A DNA stretch of 64,000 nucleotides from Streptomyces sp. cf386 (GCF_900103585.1 NZ_FNHV01000009.1:216052-280051), one strand, 5' to 3'; counted from the stretch's first letter, positions 42,256 to 51,665 are shown. A program made the numbers and translations. The notes: a model not told the origin generated them from the sequence alone.

Positions 42256-43997
42256 GAGGCGTGACGGGCGTGACGAGCACAGAACCGAGCAGGTACGACG
42301 CGACCGGCAAGCGGCACGCCACCAGCGCCCGTTGGGCCGTCGAGCGACTCAACCCGCCCAGCCGGCTGTGGGGCTCCAACGGCGTCGCCTTCGGGCCGGA
42401 CGGGCGGCTGTACGTCGCCCAGTTCCTCGCCGGTCAGATCAGCGCCGTCGACCCGGCCACCGGGGACGTCGAGGTCGTCGTACCGATGGACAGTCCCGTG
42501 CAGTCGCCGGACGACCTCGCCTTCGGCGCGGACGGCTCGATGTACATCGCCGACCTGGTGCCGGGCCGGGTGTGGCGGCGCAGCCCGCAGGGGACGTACA
42601 CGCTCGTCTCCGGCGATGTCGACAACCCCAACGGCATCACCTGCGTGGGCGACCGGCTGTTCGTGAACGAGATGAAGCCGGACGGCCGGCTGATGGAGCT
42701 CTTCCCCGACGGCGGCGACCCCGTGGTCCTCACCCAGGGGCTCGCCCTCGGCAACGCGATGCAGCTCGGGCCGGACGGCCACCTGTACTACCCGCACATG
42801 ATGAGCGGCGCGAACCCCCTGCTCACCGGCCAGGTCTGGCGGATCCCGCCGGACGGGGGCGCGCCCGAGGTGGTCGCGGACGACGTCCATCAGCCGGTCG
42901 CCGTGCGGTTCGACCAGGGCGGGGTGCTGCATGTGCTCTCCCGCGGCCCCGAGGGCATCGTCACCCGAATCGACCTGCACTGCAGCGGTTCGCGGACCCT
43001 GGTCACCAGCGGGGTCGTCGGGCTGGACAACGCGGCCTTCGACGCCGAGAACCGCATGTTCGTCTCCAGCTACTCCAGCGGCGGCGTCACCGAGATGCAC
43101 CCCGACGGGCGCACCCGCGAGATCGTGCCGCGCGGACTCGACGGACCGTACGGCGTGACCATCGACCTCGGCGGCCAGGTGTACGCCGCCGACCACTACC
43201 GTCTCGCGCGCCCCGACCCCTCGCCGGAGGGCGGCGTCACCACCCACTCCCTGCTGCACTTCTCGCACGGCATCGTGGCCGCCGGCGAACTCCTCCACAT
43301 CACCTCGCAGTTCGGGCAGGTCCAGACGTACGACCCTGAGTCCGGGACCACGCGGGACCGGGCCGGCGGACTGCGGCGCCCCCTCGGCATCACGGTCGCG
43401 CCGGACGGCTCGCTCGTCGTCGCCGAGTCGGACGCGGGGCGGGTGGTGGCCGTCGACGAGAACGACGCCGTCAGCGTCCTCGCGGACGGGCTCGACCGGC
43501 CCGTGGACGTGGCCTTCGACGCGGAGGGGCGTTGTTACGTCAGCGACGAGGGGGCCGGCGTCCTCTTGAGGGTCGAGGCGGACGGGGCGGCGACGGTCGT
43601 CATGGACGGGCTCGACGCGCCCCAGGGCCTCGCGGTCCTCGGCGACGAGCTGTTCACGGTGGAGACCGGGCCGCGCAGACTCCGGGCCGTGTCCCTGACG
43701 ACGGGGGAGACGCGCACCGACGCGGAGGACCTGCCGGTCGGGCCGCCGCCGGGGGTGGTTCCGCGGGCGGAACCGGCTCTCTTCGCCAACGGGATGCCGG
43801 GGATGGCGCGTCGGTTCGCGGGGTTGGCGGTGGGGACGGACGGTTCGTTGCTGTTGTCGGCGAACGGGGAGGGGACGGTACTGCGGCTGACGGTCAGGAC
43901 GCCGGACCCAGCGAACGCTCCGTCACCCGCTCCAGATGCCGATGGAAGACCTCCTGAGTGTCGGGCGTCAGCGTCCGCAGGGCGACCAGTGCGGTGA
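42252..43997 (+). CDS. SMP-30/gluconolactonase-like beta-propeller protein
   Basis: 581 aa from GTG 42252. At least eleven repeats of about 45 residues with the pattern G-V-A-F-x-P-D-G-x-L-Y-V-A are visible (for example NGVAFGPDGRLYVAQ, DDLAFGADGSMYIAD, LGITVAPDGSLVVAE, AGLAVGTDGSLLLSA), enough for two six-bladed propellers. No signal peptide. Translationally coupled to the monooxygenase, which suggests a joint pathway. Its last ~34 codons read into the 3' end of the opposing MazG-like gene for 104 bases, beyond the last propeller strand. Confidence 0.85.
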   Translation: MRGVTGVTSTEPSRYDATGKRHATSARWAVERLNPPSRLWGSNGVAFGPDGRLYVAQFLAGQISAVDPATGDVEVVVPMDSPVQSPDDLAFGADGSMYIADLVPGRVWRRSPQGTYTLVSGDVDNPNGITCVGDRLFVNEMKPDGRLMELFPDGGDPVVLTQGLALGNAMQLGPDGHLYYPHMMSGANPLLTGQVWRIPPDGGAPEVVADDVHQPVAVRFDQGGVLHVLSRGPEGIVTRIDLHCSGSRTLVTSGVVGLDNAAFDAENRMFVSSYSSGGVTEMHPDGRTREIVPRGLDGPYGVTIDLGGQVYAADHYRLARPDPSPEGGVTTHSLLHFSHGIVAAGELLHITSQFGQVQTYDPESGTTRDRAGGLRRPLGITVAPDGSLVVAESDAGRVVAVDENDAVSVLADGLDRPVDVAFDAEGRCYVSDEGAGVLLRVEADGAATVVMDGLDAPQGLAVLGDELFTVETGPRRLRAVSLTTGETRTDAEDLPVGPPPGVVPRAEPALFANGMPGMARRFAGLAVGTDGSLLLSANGEGTVLRLTVRTPDPANAPSPAPDADGRPPECRASASAGRPVR

Positions 43998-44244
43998 TGA
44001 CGACATCGCACAGCTCGCCCTGCACGTCCTCCCACGTGTGGGTGACCCCCTTGCGCGGGTTCTGACCGGTCGCGCCGATCACCGCCTCGGCGACCTCGCC
44101 GACCTCCTCCGACAGCTTCAGCATGCGCAGCAGCATGCCCTCCCTGCCGCCGATCGGCTGGTCCGTGTCGAGCCAGGTCCACAGGTCGTCGATGGCTGCC
44201 CAGAGGTCGGTCGAGGTCGCGGGAGGGGTGGCCTGATCAGTCAT
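43894..44244 (-). CDS. MazG-like nucleotide pyrophosphohydrolase
   Basis: 116 aa from ATG 44244. All-alpha NTP pyrophosphatase core: MLKLSEEVGEVAEAVIG gives the E-E-x2-E metal motif and GELCDVVITAL the second E-x2-D motif. These enzymes hydrolyse NTPs or modified nucleotides to NMP and pyrophosphate. Half the length of full MazG, as for the MazG-like group. Convergent with and overlapping the propeller gene. Confidence 0.87.
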   Translation of the reverse strand: MTDQATPPATSTDLWAAIDDLWTWLDTDQPIGGREGMLLRMLKLSEEVGEVAEAVIGATGQNPRKGVTHTWEDVQGELCDVVITALVALRTLTPDTQEVFHRHLERVTERSLGPAS

Positions 44245-44294
44245 GCGGGCAGCTTGGCACAGCGCCGTCCGCCCTCGCGGAGGGGAAGAGACCT

Positions 44295-44861
44295 CTACTC
44301 CTCGAACAGGGCCTCCTGCCCCTCGATCCCGGCCGCGCCCTCCCCCTTCTCCGGCCTGTCCAGCCTCCGGTTCCGCGCCCCCACCACCAGCGCCGTCACC
44401 GTGGCCGTCGCCGCGAGTGCCGTGGGGACCATCCAGCCGCGGTCGACGACATGGCCGAGAGCGTGGTCGAGGGAGAGCCGGCCCGGGCCCGCGATCGCGA
44501 GACCGGTCGCGGCGAGGGCGAGGGTGGCCGCGTACTCGTAGCCGCCGCCCTGGTTGAAGAAGCCGTTCGGGGCGTGCACCGCGGACGCCCCCGCCATCGC
44601 CCCGGCCGCCGCCGCGCCCGCCGCGGGCGTCGCCAGCCCCAGCGCCAGCAGCGTGCCGCCACCGGTCTCCGCGAGGCCCGCCGCCGTCGCGCTCGCCTTG
44701 CCCGGCCGGTAGCCGACCGACTCCATGAACTGGCCGGTCCCATGGATGCCGTGCCCGCCGAACCAGCCGAACAGCTTCTGGGTGCCGTGCGCGGCCAGCA
44801 CCCCGCCGGCACCCAGCCGGAGCAACAGCAGACCCAGATCACGTCGATCGAAAGCACGCAC
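44295..44861 (-). CDS. DoxX-family membrane protein
   Basis: 188 aa from GTG 44861 (an in-frame TTG lies 3 codons earlier). Four membrane helices with the DoxX pattern: LLLLRLGAGGVLAAHGTQKLFG at the start, then GHGIHGTGQFMESVGYRPG, and further Ala/Gly-rich helices. Some DoxX proteins form redox-related complexes; role here unknown. 50 bp upstream of the MazG-like gene on the same strand. The C-terminal ~25 residues are polar. Confidence 0.88.
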   Translation of the reverse strand: MRAFDRRDLGLLLLRLGAGGVLAAHGTQKLFGWFGGHGIHGTGQFMESVGYRPGKASATAAGLAETGGGTLLALGLATPAAGAAAAGAMAGASAVHAPNGFFNQGGGYEYAATLALAATGLAIAGPGRLSLDHALGHVVDRGWMVPTALAATATVTALVVGARNRRLDRPEKGEGAAGIEGQEALFEE

Positions 44862-45003
44862 AGCACCCAAAGCGACTCCCGGAACAGTCAGCAGGAACGG
44901 ATCCCCTCCCGCGTATCCACCGTCGCACCCACGGCACCCACCCGGCCCGCCCTCGCCGCCGTTCGGGTGGCGGGTCGGCGGGGGCGGTGTGAGGCTGACC
45001 CGT

Positions 45004-45330
45004 ATGACGATTCAGACGTCCAAACTCAGCGACCCGGCCGTCCGCGCCTTCGTCACCGCCGTCAACGCCCATGACCGCGAGGGCTTCCTGAGCATCCTCG
45101 CGCCCGGCGCGACCATGGCGGACGACGGCACCGACCGCGACCTCGCCGACTGGATCGACCGGGAGATCTTCACCTCCCACGGTCATATGGAGGTCGACAA
45201 CGAGTCGAACCGCGGCCGCGACCTCATCGCCTCCTACCGCAATGACACCTGGGGCGAGATGCGCACCCGGTGGCACTTCGAGATCGAGGACGACGGCAGG
45301 ATCTCGCGGTTCGAGACCGGGCAGGCGTAG
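45004..45330 (+). CDS. NTF2/SnoaL-like small protein
   Basis: 108 aa from ATG 45004. The pattern VRAFVTAVNAHDREGFLSILAP then MADDG, DWIDREIF and a C-terminal strand RWHFEIEDDGRISRFETGQ is that of the SnoaL/NTF2-like cone fold. No catalytic residues can be assigned. Divergent from the DoxX gene (142-bp gap) and followed by a terminator hairpin. Confidence 0.8.
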   Translation: MTIQTSKLSDPAVRAFVTAVNAHDREGFLSILAPGATMADDGTDRDLADWIDREIFTSHGHMEVDNESNRGRDLIASYRNDTWGEMRTRWHFEIEDDGRISRFETGQA

Positions 45331-45353
45331 CCGGTCAACAGGAAGCCGTCGCG

Positions 45354-45379
45354 GGCAAGCCGCCCCTCAGGGGCTTGCC
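45354..45379 (+). terminator. Hairpin terminator after the NTF2-like gene
   Basis: GGCAAGCC and GGCTTGCC arms with an inner CCCCTCAGGGG, 24 bp after the stop codon, followed by TTCG. Lies between the NTF2-like gene and the aldo/keto reductase gene. Confidence 0.6.
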
Positions 45380-45413
45380 TTCGTGTGCGCTCCAACCCCT
45401 ACCGTCCCACCCC

Positions 45414-46400
45414 ATGGAGACCAAGAGGACTTTGGGACGGACCGGCATCGAGGTAAGCGCTCTCGGCTTCGGCTGCTGGGCCATCGGCGGTGAGTGGCAG
45501 TCCGGCGACGGGCAGCCCCTGGGGTGGGGCAAGGTGGACGACGAGGAGTCGGTACGGGCCGTCCGCCGCGCCCTCGACCTGGGCGTCACCTTCTTCGACA
45601 CCGCGGACACCTACGGCGCCGGCCACAGTGAGCGGGTCCTCGGCCGCGCCCTGGGCAAGCGTCGCGCCGAGGTCGTCGTCGCGACCAAGTGGGGCAACGT
45701 CTTCGACGAGGAGACCCGCACCCTCACCGGTGCCGATGACTCGGTGGAGTACGCCCGCCGCGCGCTGACCGCCTCGCTCAAGCGGCTGGACACCGACTAC
45801 ATCGACCTCTACCAACTGCACCTCTCCGACGCCGACCCGGAGCGCGCGGCCGAACTCCGCGACGTCTGCGGGGAGTTCGTGCGCGAGGGGCTCGTCCGCG
45901 CCTACGCGTGGAGCACCGACGACCCGGCCCGCGCCGCCGTCTTCGCGCGAGGGGAGCACTGTGCGGCCGTACAGCACATGGCCAATGTGCTCCAGGACGC
46001 GCCGGAGATGTTCGCGCTGTGCGAGGGGCTGGAGCTGGCCAGTATCAACCGCAGCCCGCTGGCGATGGGGCTGCTGACCGGCAAGCGCCGGAGCGGTGAG
46101 GCGCTGGAGGCCGGGGACATCCGCAACCGGCCGCCGCAGTGGCTGCAGGGGTTCGCGGACGGGTCCGGCGCCGACCCGGAGTGGGTGGCCCGCGTCGACG
46201 CGCTGAAGGACGTCCTCACCAGCGACGGCCGTACGCTCGGTCAGGGCGCCCTCGCCTGGCTGTGGGCCCGCAGCCCGCGCACCGTGCCGATCCCGGGGTT
46301 CCGTTCCGTCGCCCAGGCCGAGCAGAACGCGGGTGCGCTGGCGAAGGGGCCGCTCACCGGCGAGCAGATGGGCGAGGTGGATCGGATCCTCGGTCGCTGA
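45414..46400 (+). CDS. Aldo/keto reductase
   Basis: 328 aa from ATG 45414. The AKR tetrad is visible: Asp and Tyr in FFDTADTYGAGHSE, Lys in VVATKWGN and His in DLYQLHLSD. The C-terminal cofactor segment TVPIPGFRSVAQAEQNAGAL binds NADPH. TIM-barrel oxidoreductase of unknown carbonyl substrate, close to the YhdN/Gre3-like AKR11 type. A long frame from 45270 overlaps the previous gene and is not used. Confidence 0.92.
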   Translation: METKRTLGRTGIEVSALGFGCWAIGGEWQSGDGQPLGWGKVDDEESVRAVRRALDLGVTFFDTADTYGAGHSERVLGRALGKRRAEVVVATKWGNVFDEETRTLTGADDSVEYARRALTASLKRLDTDYIDLYQLHLSDADPERAAELRDVCGEFVREGLVRAYAWSTDDPARAAVFARGEHCAAVQHMANVLQDAPEMFALCEGLELASINRSPLAMGLLTGKRRSGEALEAGDIRNRPPQWLQGFADGSGADPEWVARVDALKDVLTSDGRTLGQGALAWLWARSPRTVPIPGFRSVAQAEQNAGALAKGPLTGEQMGEVDRILGR

Positions 46401-46428
46401 GTATCGCCACGCGCCGCCTACGACTTAC

Positions 46429-46513
46429 GCGGCAGCCGTTCCACGCACCGGTGCGCACCTCGCGGTCCCACGCGAAGTCCACCCCCACCCGGTGATCGTG
46501 GAACGGCTGCCGC
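46429..46513. repeat. 17-bp perfect inverted repeat with 51-bp spacer
   Basis: GCGGCAGCCGTTCCACG (46429-46445) and CGTGGAACGGCTGCCGC (46497-46513). Lies 28 bp after the aldo/keto reductase stop. The spacer is itself partly palindromic (CACCGGTG). The stretch 46514-46669 after it is less GC-rich and holds no gene. Confidence 0.8.
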
Positions 46514-46669
46514 CTCCCCCCTCGGAGTGGCCTGCGGAAGCCTTGTGCTCCATATGTGAAGCTCTGGTGCAGGGCGCGTTGAGCATATGCCGCTCACCGG
46601 CCGCGATGCAGCGGAACTTCATATTCCGGTTGTGCAAGTTGTGGAGGTGGTGAGCGGGGCTCAGGAATT

Positions 46670-47449
46670 TCAGCCGCGCCCCACGTACGGCATCGCCGTC
46701 GCCAGCACCGTCGCGAACTGCACGTTCGCCTCCAAGGGCAGCTCCGCCATGTGCCGCACGGTCCGCGCCACGTCGGCCACGTCCATCACCGGCTCGGGTA
46801 CCACGGAACCGTTGGCCTGGAGAGCGCCCGCCTCCATTCGCACGGTCATGTCGGTCGCCGCGTTGCCGATGTCGATCTGGCCGACGGCGATGTCGTACGG
46901 CCGCCCGTCCAGCGACAGCGACTTGGTCAGGCCGGTCAGCGCGTGCTTGGTCGCCGTGTAGGCCACCGAGTGCGGACGGGGTGTGTGCGCGGAGATCGAG
47001 CCGTTGTTGATGATGCGGCCGCCCCGCGGGTCCTGCTCCTTCATCTGCCGGTACGCCGCCTGCGCGCACAGGAACGCCCCGTTGAGGTTGGTGTCCACCA
47101 CGTGCCGCCAGGCGTCGTACGACAGCTCCTCGACCGGCACCCCGCCGGGACCGAACGTGCCCGCGTTGTTGAACAGCAGGTCCACCCGCCCGAACCGCTC
47201 CACGGTGGCGGCGAACAGCGCGGCCACGTCCTCCTGCCGTGACACGTCCGTCCGTACGGTGAGCGATGCGCTGTCGGGCACCAGCCCCGCCGTCTCCTCC
47301 AGCGTCTCGACGCGCCGCCCGGCCAGCGCCACCGACCAGCCCGCGCGCAGCAGTTCCACCGCGACCGCGCGTCCGATGCCGGAGCCCGCGCCGGTCACCA
47401 CGGCGATCCTCGGGCCCGTGATCCTCGCGTCCGTTTGCCTCTCGTTCAT
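46670..47449 (-). CDS. Short-chain dehydrogenase/reductase
   Basis: 259 aa from ATG 47449. Classical SDR: TGAGSGIG (about 20-27), NNAG, catalytic Ser in GSISAHTP and Y-x3-K in AYTATKHAL. Rossmann-fold NAD(P)-dependent oxidoreductase; substrate unknown. Alone on its strand, facing the PhoD gene across a 134-bp divergent gap. Confidence 0.92.
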   Translation of the reverse strand: MNERQTDARITGPRIAVVTGAGSGIGRAVAVELLRAGWSVALAGRRVETLEETAGLVPDSASLTVRTDVSRQEDVAALFAATVERFGRVDLLFNNAGTFGPGGVPVEELSYDAWRHVVDTNLNGAFLCAQAAYRQMKEQDPRGGRIINNGSISAHTPRPHSVAYTATKHALTGLTKSLSLDGRPYDIAVGQIDIGNAATDMTVRMEAGALQANGSVVPEPVMDVADVARTVRHMAELPLEANVQFATVLATAMPYVGRG

Positions 47450-47583
47450 GGGCCCGCAGCGTACGGGAGGGTCCGCCATTCGGAACTCATCTGTCTGCCA
47501 TCCGGGTGTTGTGTACGCGCCAAGCGAGTGTCGTCCCCGGCCACTCCAATGCCTCGTGCATCCATCAGTCAGGGGAGGACCGG

Positions 47584-49224
47584 ATGACCATCGCAACAGA
47601 CCTGCCCCAGCACGCCCCCGAACTGCGCGCCGCAGCCCGGCACATCGGGCGCCGCCGTTTCCTGACCCTCACCGGCGCGGCAGCGGCGCTCGCCTTCGCC
47701 GTGAACCTGCCGGCCGCGGGCGCGGCGAGCGCCGCCCGGCTCGACGCCCGCAAGATCACCGCCAACCCCTTCACCCTCGGCGTCGCCTCCGGCGACCCAC
47801 TGCCCGGCTCCGTCGTCCTGTGGACCCGGCTCGCGCCCGTCCCGTATCAGCCGGACGGCGGACTGCCCGCCGAACGCGTCACCGTCGACTGGGAGCTGGC
47901 GCACGACGAGCAGTTCAGCCGCGTCGCCAGACGCGGCACCGCCACCGCGCACCCCGAGTTCCACCACACGGTCCACGTCGAGGTCGACCAGCTCGACGCG
48001 GACCGCGTCTACTACTACCGCTTCCGCACCGGCACCTGGATCAGCGAGACGGGCCGCACCCGCACCGCGCCCCTCGCCACCAGCGAGGTGGGCTCCCTCA
48101 CCCTCGCCGCCGTCTCCTGCCAGGCGTACGCCGACGGCTACTTCACGCCGTACCGCCATCTCGCCCAGGACGACGTGGACGTCGTCTTCCACCTGGGCGA
48201 CTACCTGTACGAGTACGCGGTCAACTCCGTCGGCGGGTACCGCAACTACACCGACCGCACGCTCCCCGCGCTCTTCAACCGCGAGACGATGACCCTGGAG
48301 GACTACCGCCTGCGCTACGCCCTCTTCAAGACCGACCCCGACCTCAGGGCCGCGCACGCCGCGCACCCCTTCGTCGTCACCTGGGACGACCACGAGACCG
48401 AGAACAACTACGCCGGCGACATCCCGGAGAACAGCGTCCCGCCGGAGGAGTTCCTGCTGCGCCGCGCCTCCGCCTATCGCGCCTACTGGGAGAACCAGCC
48501 GCTGCGCAGCCCCCAGCAGCCCACCGGCCCCGACATGCGGCTCTACCGGCGCCTGCAATGGGGCCGGCTCGCCCAGTTCGACGTGCTGGACACCCGGCAG
48601 TACCGCTCCAACCAGGCGTACGGCGACGGCTCCCAGATCCCCGGCCCGGACGTCGACGACCCGGCGCGCACGATGACCGGCGCGACACAGGAGCGGTGGC
48701 TGCTCGACGGATGGCGCTCGTCGAGCGCGCTGTGGAACGTCGTACCGCAGCAGGTCACCTTCGCCCAGCGCAACTTCGACCTCACCTCGCCGTCGAGGGT
48801 GTCGATGGACGCCTGGGACGGCTACCGCGCCTCCCGGCGCCGGGTGCTGGACGGGGCCAAGGCCGCCGGGATCGAGAACCTGATGGTGCTCACCGGTGAC
48901 GTCCACGTCGGCTACGGCTTCGACATCAAGGACGACTTCGACGACCCCGACTCCGACACGCTCGGCACGGAGATCGTGGCCACGTCGATCGCGAGCGGCC
49001 GGGACGGCGTCGACAAGCCCGCCAACTGGGACACGTACATGCAGGCCAACCCGCACATGAAGTTCTACAACGGGCGGCGCGGATACGTGACCGTCGCGCT
49101 GGGAGAAGAGCGGGCACGGGCCGACTTCAAGACCGTGCCGTACGTGACCACGCCCGGGGCGCCGATCGCGACGGCCGCGTCCTTCGTCACGGAGGTGGGG
49201 GAGCCGGGGCTCACGCCGGTGTGA
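47584..49224 (+). CDS. phoD: Tat-exported PhoD-type alkaline phosphatase
   Basis: 546 aa from ATG 47584 with GGGGAGG about 8 nt upstream. Twin-arginine signal RRRFLTLTG followed by a hydrophobic stretch and an Ala-rich cleavage region. The PhoD N-terminal domain (NPFTLGVASGDP, VVLWTRLAP) and metallophosphatase motifs (HLGDYLYEY, TWDDHETENN, TGDVHVGYGF) are complete. Hydrolyses phosphodiesters or monoesters outside the cell in phosphate scavenging. Its 3' end overlaps the opposing gene by 14 bases. Confidence 0.93.
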   Translation: MTIATDLPQHAPELRAAARHIGRRRFLTLTGAAAALAFAVNLPAAGAASAARLDARKITANPFTLGVASGDPLPGSVVLWTRLAPVPYQPDGGLPAERVTVDWELAHDEQFSRVARRGTATAHPEFHHTVHVEVDQLDADRVYYYRFRTGTWISETGRTRTAPLATSEVGSLTLAAVSCQAYADGYFTPYRHLAQDDVDVVFHLGDYLYEYAVNSVGGYRNYTDRTLPALFNRETMTLEDYRLRYALFKTDPDLRAAHAAHPFVVTWDDHETENNYAGDIPENSVPPEEFLLRRASAYRAYWENQPLRSPQQPTGPDMRLYRRLQWGRLAQFDVLDTRQYRSNQAYGDGSQIPGPDVDDPARTMTGATQERWLLDGWRSSSALWNVVPQQVTFAQRNFDLTSPSRVSMDAWDGYRASRRRVLDGAKAAGIENLMVLTGDVHVGYGFDIKDDFDDPDSDTLGTEIVATSIASGRDGVDKPANWDTYMQANPHMKFYNGRRGYVTVALGEERARADFKTVPYVTTPGAPIATAASFVTEVGEPGLTPV

Positions 49225-50245
49225 GCGCGGGCGCGCGGTCCTCTTCGGGGGCCTCGCCCGGGTAGCGGACGCCGACGCGGTCCCGGATCGCGTCGAGCGT
49301 CCGCATCACGGCCAGCGTGCCGTCGAGCGGCACCAGCGGGGACTCGGTCTCCCCGGCGCGCACGGCCCGCATCACCTCGGCGGCCTCGTGCCGCAGGCTG
49401 CCCCGTGGCCCGTCCGCCGGGTCGGCCGTGAACTCCTCGGGGTCACGGCCGTCGCGGTGCAGCACGAAACGGTCCGGGAAGAAGAAGCCGTTCGGTACGT
49501 CGATACGGCCGCCCGAGCCGGTCACGGACGCCGAGGTGGCCGTACCGCCGACGATCGAGCAGTGCAGCGAGGCGAGCGCGCCGCTCTCCCAGGACAGCAG
49601 GGCTCCCGTCTGGAGGTCGACGCCCTCCGCGGACAGCGCCGCGCGCGCCGTGACGTCCGACGGCTCCCCGAGCAGCAGCTGGGCGAAGGAGACCGGGTAC
49701 ACACCGAGGTCCAGCAGCGCGCCGCCGCCCTGGGCCGGGTCGCGCAGGCGGTGCGCCGGCGGGAAGGGGCCGGCCAGCCCGAAGTCGGCCTGGACATGGC
49801 GCACTTCGCCGATCGCGCCGTCGTCCACGAGCGCCTTGAGCCGCCGGATCAGCGGGTTGCAGTACATCCACATGGCTTCCATCAGGAAGCTGCCCCGCGC
49901 ACCGGCCAGGGCGACCAGCTCCTCGGCCTCCCGCGCGTTGATCGTGAACGCCTTCTCGCACAGCACGTTCCGCCCGGCCTCCAGACACAGCCCCGCGGCC
50001 GTGCGGTGTGCCGAGTGCGGGGTGGCTACGTACACGACATCGATGTCGCCGTCCTCGGCGAGCGCGTTCCAGTCGCCGTACGCCCGCGGAATCCCGAAAC
50101 GCTCGGCGAACGCGTCCGCGGTGGCCTGGCTCCGCGAGGCCACCGCGACCACGTCGGCGTCGGGCATGTCGACCAGATCGGCCGTGAACGCGGCCGCGAT
50201 CCCGCCGGTCGCCAGGATCCCCCACCGCACGCTCTGCTCGGCCAT
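49211..50245 (-). CDS. Gfo/Idh/MocA-family oxidoreductase
   Basis: 344 aa from ATG 50245. Rossmann start VRWGILATGGIAAAF, then VVYVATPHSAH and LCEKAFTIN, where EK carries the conserved Lys of this family. The C-terminal half is the alpha/beta substrate domain (AQGGGALLDLGVYP). Probably acts on a sugar or trans-dihydrodiol-like substrate with NAD(P). Divergent from the Bcr/CflA exporter gene. Confidence 0.91.
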   Translation of the reverse strand: MAEQSVRWGILATGGIAAAFTADLVDMPDADVVAVASRSQATADAFAERFGIPRAYGDWNALAEDGDIDVVYVATPHSAHRTAAGLCLEAGRNVLCEKAFTINAREAEELVALAGARGSFLMEAMWMYCNPLIRRLKALVDDGAIGEVRHVQADFGLAGPFPPAHRLRDPAQGGGALLDLGVYPVSFAQLLLGEPSDVTARAALSAEGVDLQTGALLSWESGALASLHCSIVGGTATSASVTGSGGRIDVPNGFFFPDRFVLHRDGRDPEEFTADPADGPRGSLRHEAAEVMRAVRAGETESPLVPLDGTLAVMRTLDAIRDRVGVRYPGEAPEEDRAPALTPA

Positions 50246-50333
50246 CGCGGCCCCGCCCCTCGATCGTGTGACCATCGGCACTCTGTACGAGCTGAGAGCA
50301 TAGAGGGCGGATCACGAGGAGAGGGAGGGGCGC

Positions 50334-51665
50334 ATGGGTGACCCTGGGGGGCCGATACCGGACGTATCGCACGCGGAGAGATCGACCTCCGAGAAAACGA
50401 CGGCCCCGGCGAAACAACCGCCCACCCGCTCCCTCCGCCGCACCGGCTTCCTCGTCACCTTCATCCTCGGCGGACTGACGGCCACGCCCCCGCTGGCGAT
50501 GGACATGTACCTCCCGGCGCTCCCCGAGGTCACCGGGTCCCTGCACGCCCCCGCCGCGACCGTCCAGCTCACGCTCACCGCCTGCCTGGCCGGCATGGCG
50601 TTCGGGCAGCTGGTGGTCGGCCCGATGAGCGACCGATGGGGCCGCAGGCGTCCGCTGCTGGCAGGCCTGGCGGTGTATGTGCTGGCCACGGCGCTCTGCG
50701 CGCTCGCGCCCACCGTCCAGGCCCTGATCGCCTTCCGGCTGGCGCAGGGCCTCGCGGGTGCGGCGGCGATCGTGATCGCGCGGGCGGTCGTACGCGATCT
50801 CTACGACGGCCTGGCGATGGCCCGCTTCTTCTCCACCCTCATGCTGATCTCCGGGGTCGCCCCCATCGTGGCGCCGCTCATCGGCGGACAGGTCCTGCAA
50901 GTGACGGACTGGCGGGGCGTGTTCGTCGTGCTCACGGCCGTCGGGGCGCTGCTGGCGGGGCTCGTCTGGTGGAAGCTCCCCGAGACCCTCCCGGCGGACG
51001 ACCGGCACGGCGGCGGGGTCGGCACCGCCCTGCGCGCGATGCGCGGCCTGCTCGCCGACGGGGCCTTCGCCGGGTACACGCTGGCCGGCGGGTTCGCCTT
51101 CGCCGCGCTGTTCGCGTACATAGCGGCGTCGCCGTTCGTGATCCAGGAGATCTACGGGGCCTCGCCGCAGACCTTCAGCCTGCTGTTCGGGATCAACTCG
51201 GTCGGGCTGGTGGTGGTCGGCCAGATCAACGGCAAGGTGCTGGTGGGGCGGGTCAGCCTGGACCGGGTGCTCGGGGCGGGCCTGGCGATCGTCATCCTCG
51301 CCGCGACGGCGCTGCTGCTGATGTCCCTGGGCGTGTTCGGCGAGGTCGGACTGCTCCCCGTGGCCGCGGCCCTCTTCGTCCTGATGTCCGCGATGGGCAT
51401 CACCCTCCCCAACACCCAGGCCCTCGCCCTCCTGCGCACCAAGCACGCCGCGGGCTCCGCGTCCGCGCTCCTCGGCACGTCCTCCTTCCTCATCGGCGCG
51501 ATCGCCTCGCCCCTCGTGGGCGTCGCCGGTGAGGACACCGCCGTCCCGATGGCCGTCGTCCAACTGGCCGCAGCACTGGTGGCGCTGGCCTGCTTCATGG
51601 GAATGTGCCGTCCTTGGAACAGACGTGCGGATGGACATGCGGGTGCGGAGGGAGCAGAGAGCTGA
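50334..51665 (+). CDS. Bcr/CflA-family MFS drug exporter
   Basis: 443 aa from ATG 50334. Twelve hydrophobic segments. The family motif PPLAMDMYLPALPEV in helix 1 and the MFS loop GPMSDRWGRRRPLL are clear, with ARAVVRDLY in helix 4-5. Proton-driven multidrug exporter of the inner membrane. Divergent from the oxidoreductase. Its TGA overlaps a candidate CTG start of the serine hydrolase gene. Confidence 0.92.
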   Translation: MGDPGGPIPDVSHAERSTSEKTTAPAKQPPTRSLRRTGFLVTFILGGLTATPPLAMDMYLPALPEVTGSLHAPAATVQLTLTACLAGMAFGQLVVGPMSDRWGRRRPLLAGLAVYVLATALCALAPTVQALIAFRLAQGLAGAAAIVIARAVVRDLYDGLAMARFFSTLMLISGVAPIVAPLIGGQVLQVTDWRGVFVVLTAVGALLAGLVWWKLPETLPADDRHGGGVGTALRAMRGLLADGAFAGYTLAGGFAFAALFAYIAASPFVIQEIYGASPQTFSLLFGINSVGLVVVGQINGKVLVGRVSLDRVLGAGLAIVILAATALLLMSLGVFGEVGLLPVAAALFVLMSAMGITLPNTQALALLRTKHAAGSASALLGTSSFLIGAIASPLVGVAGEDTAVPMAVVQLAAALVALACFMGMCRPWNRRADGHAGAEGAES

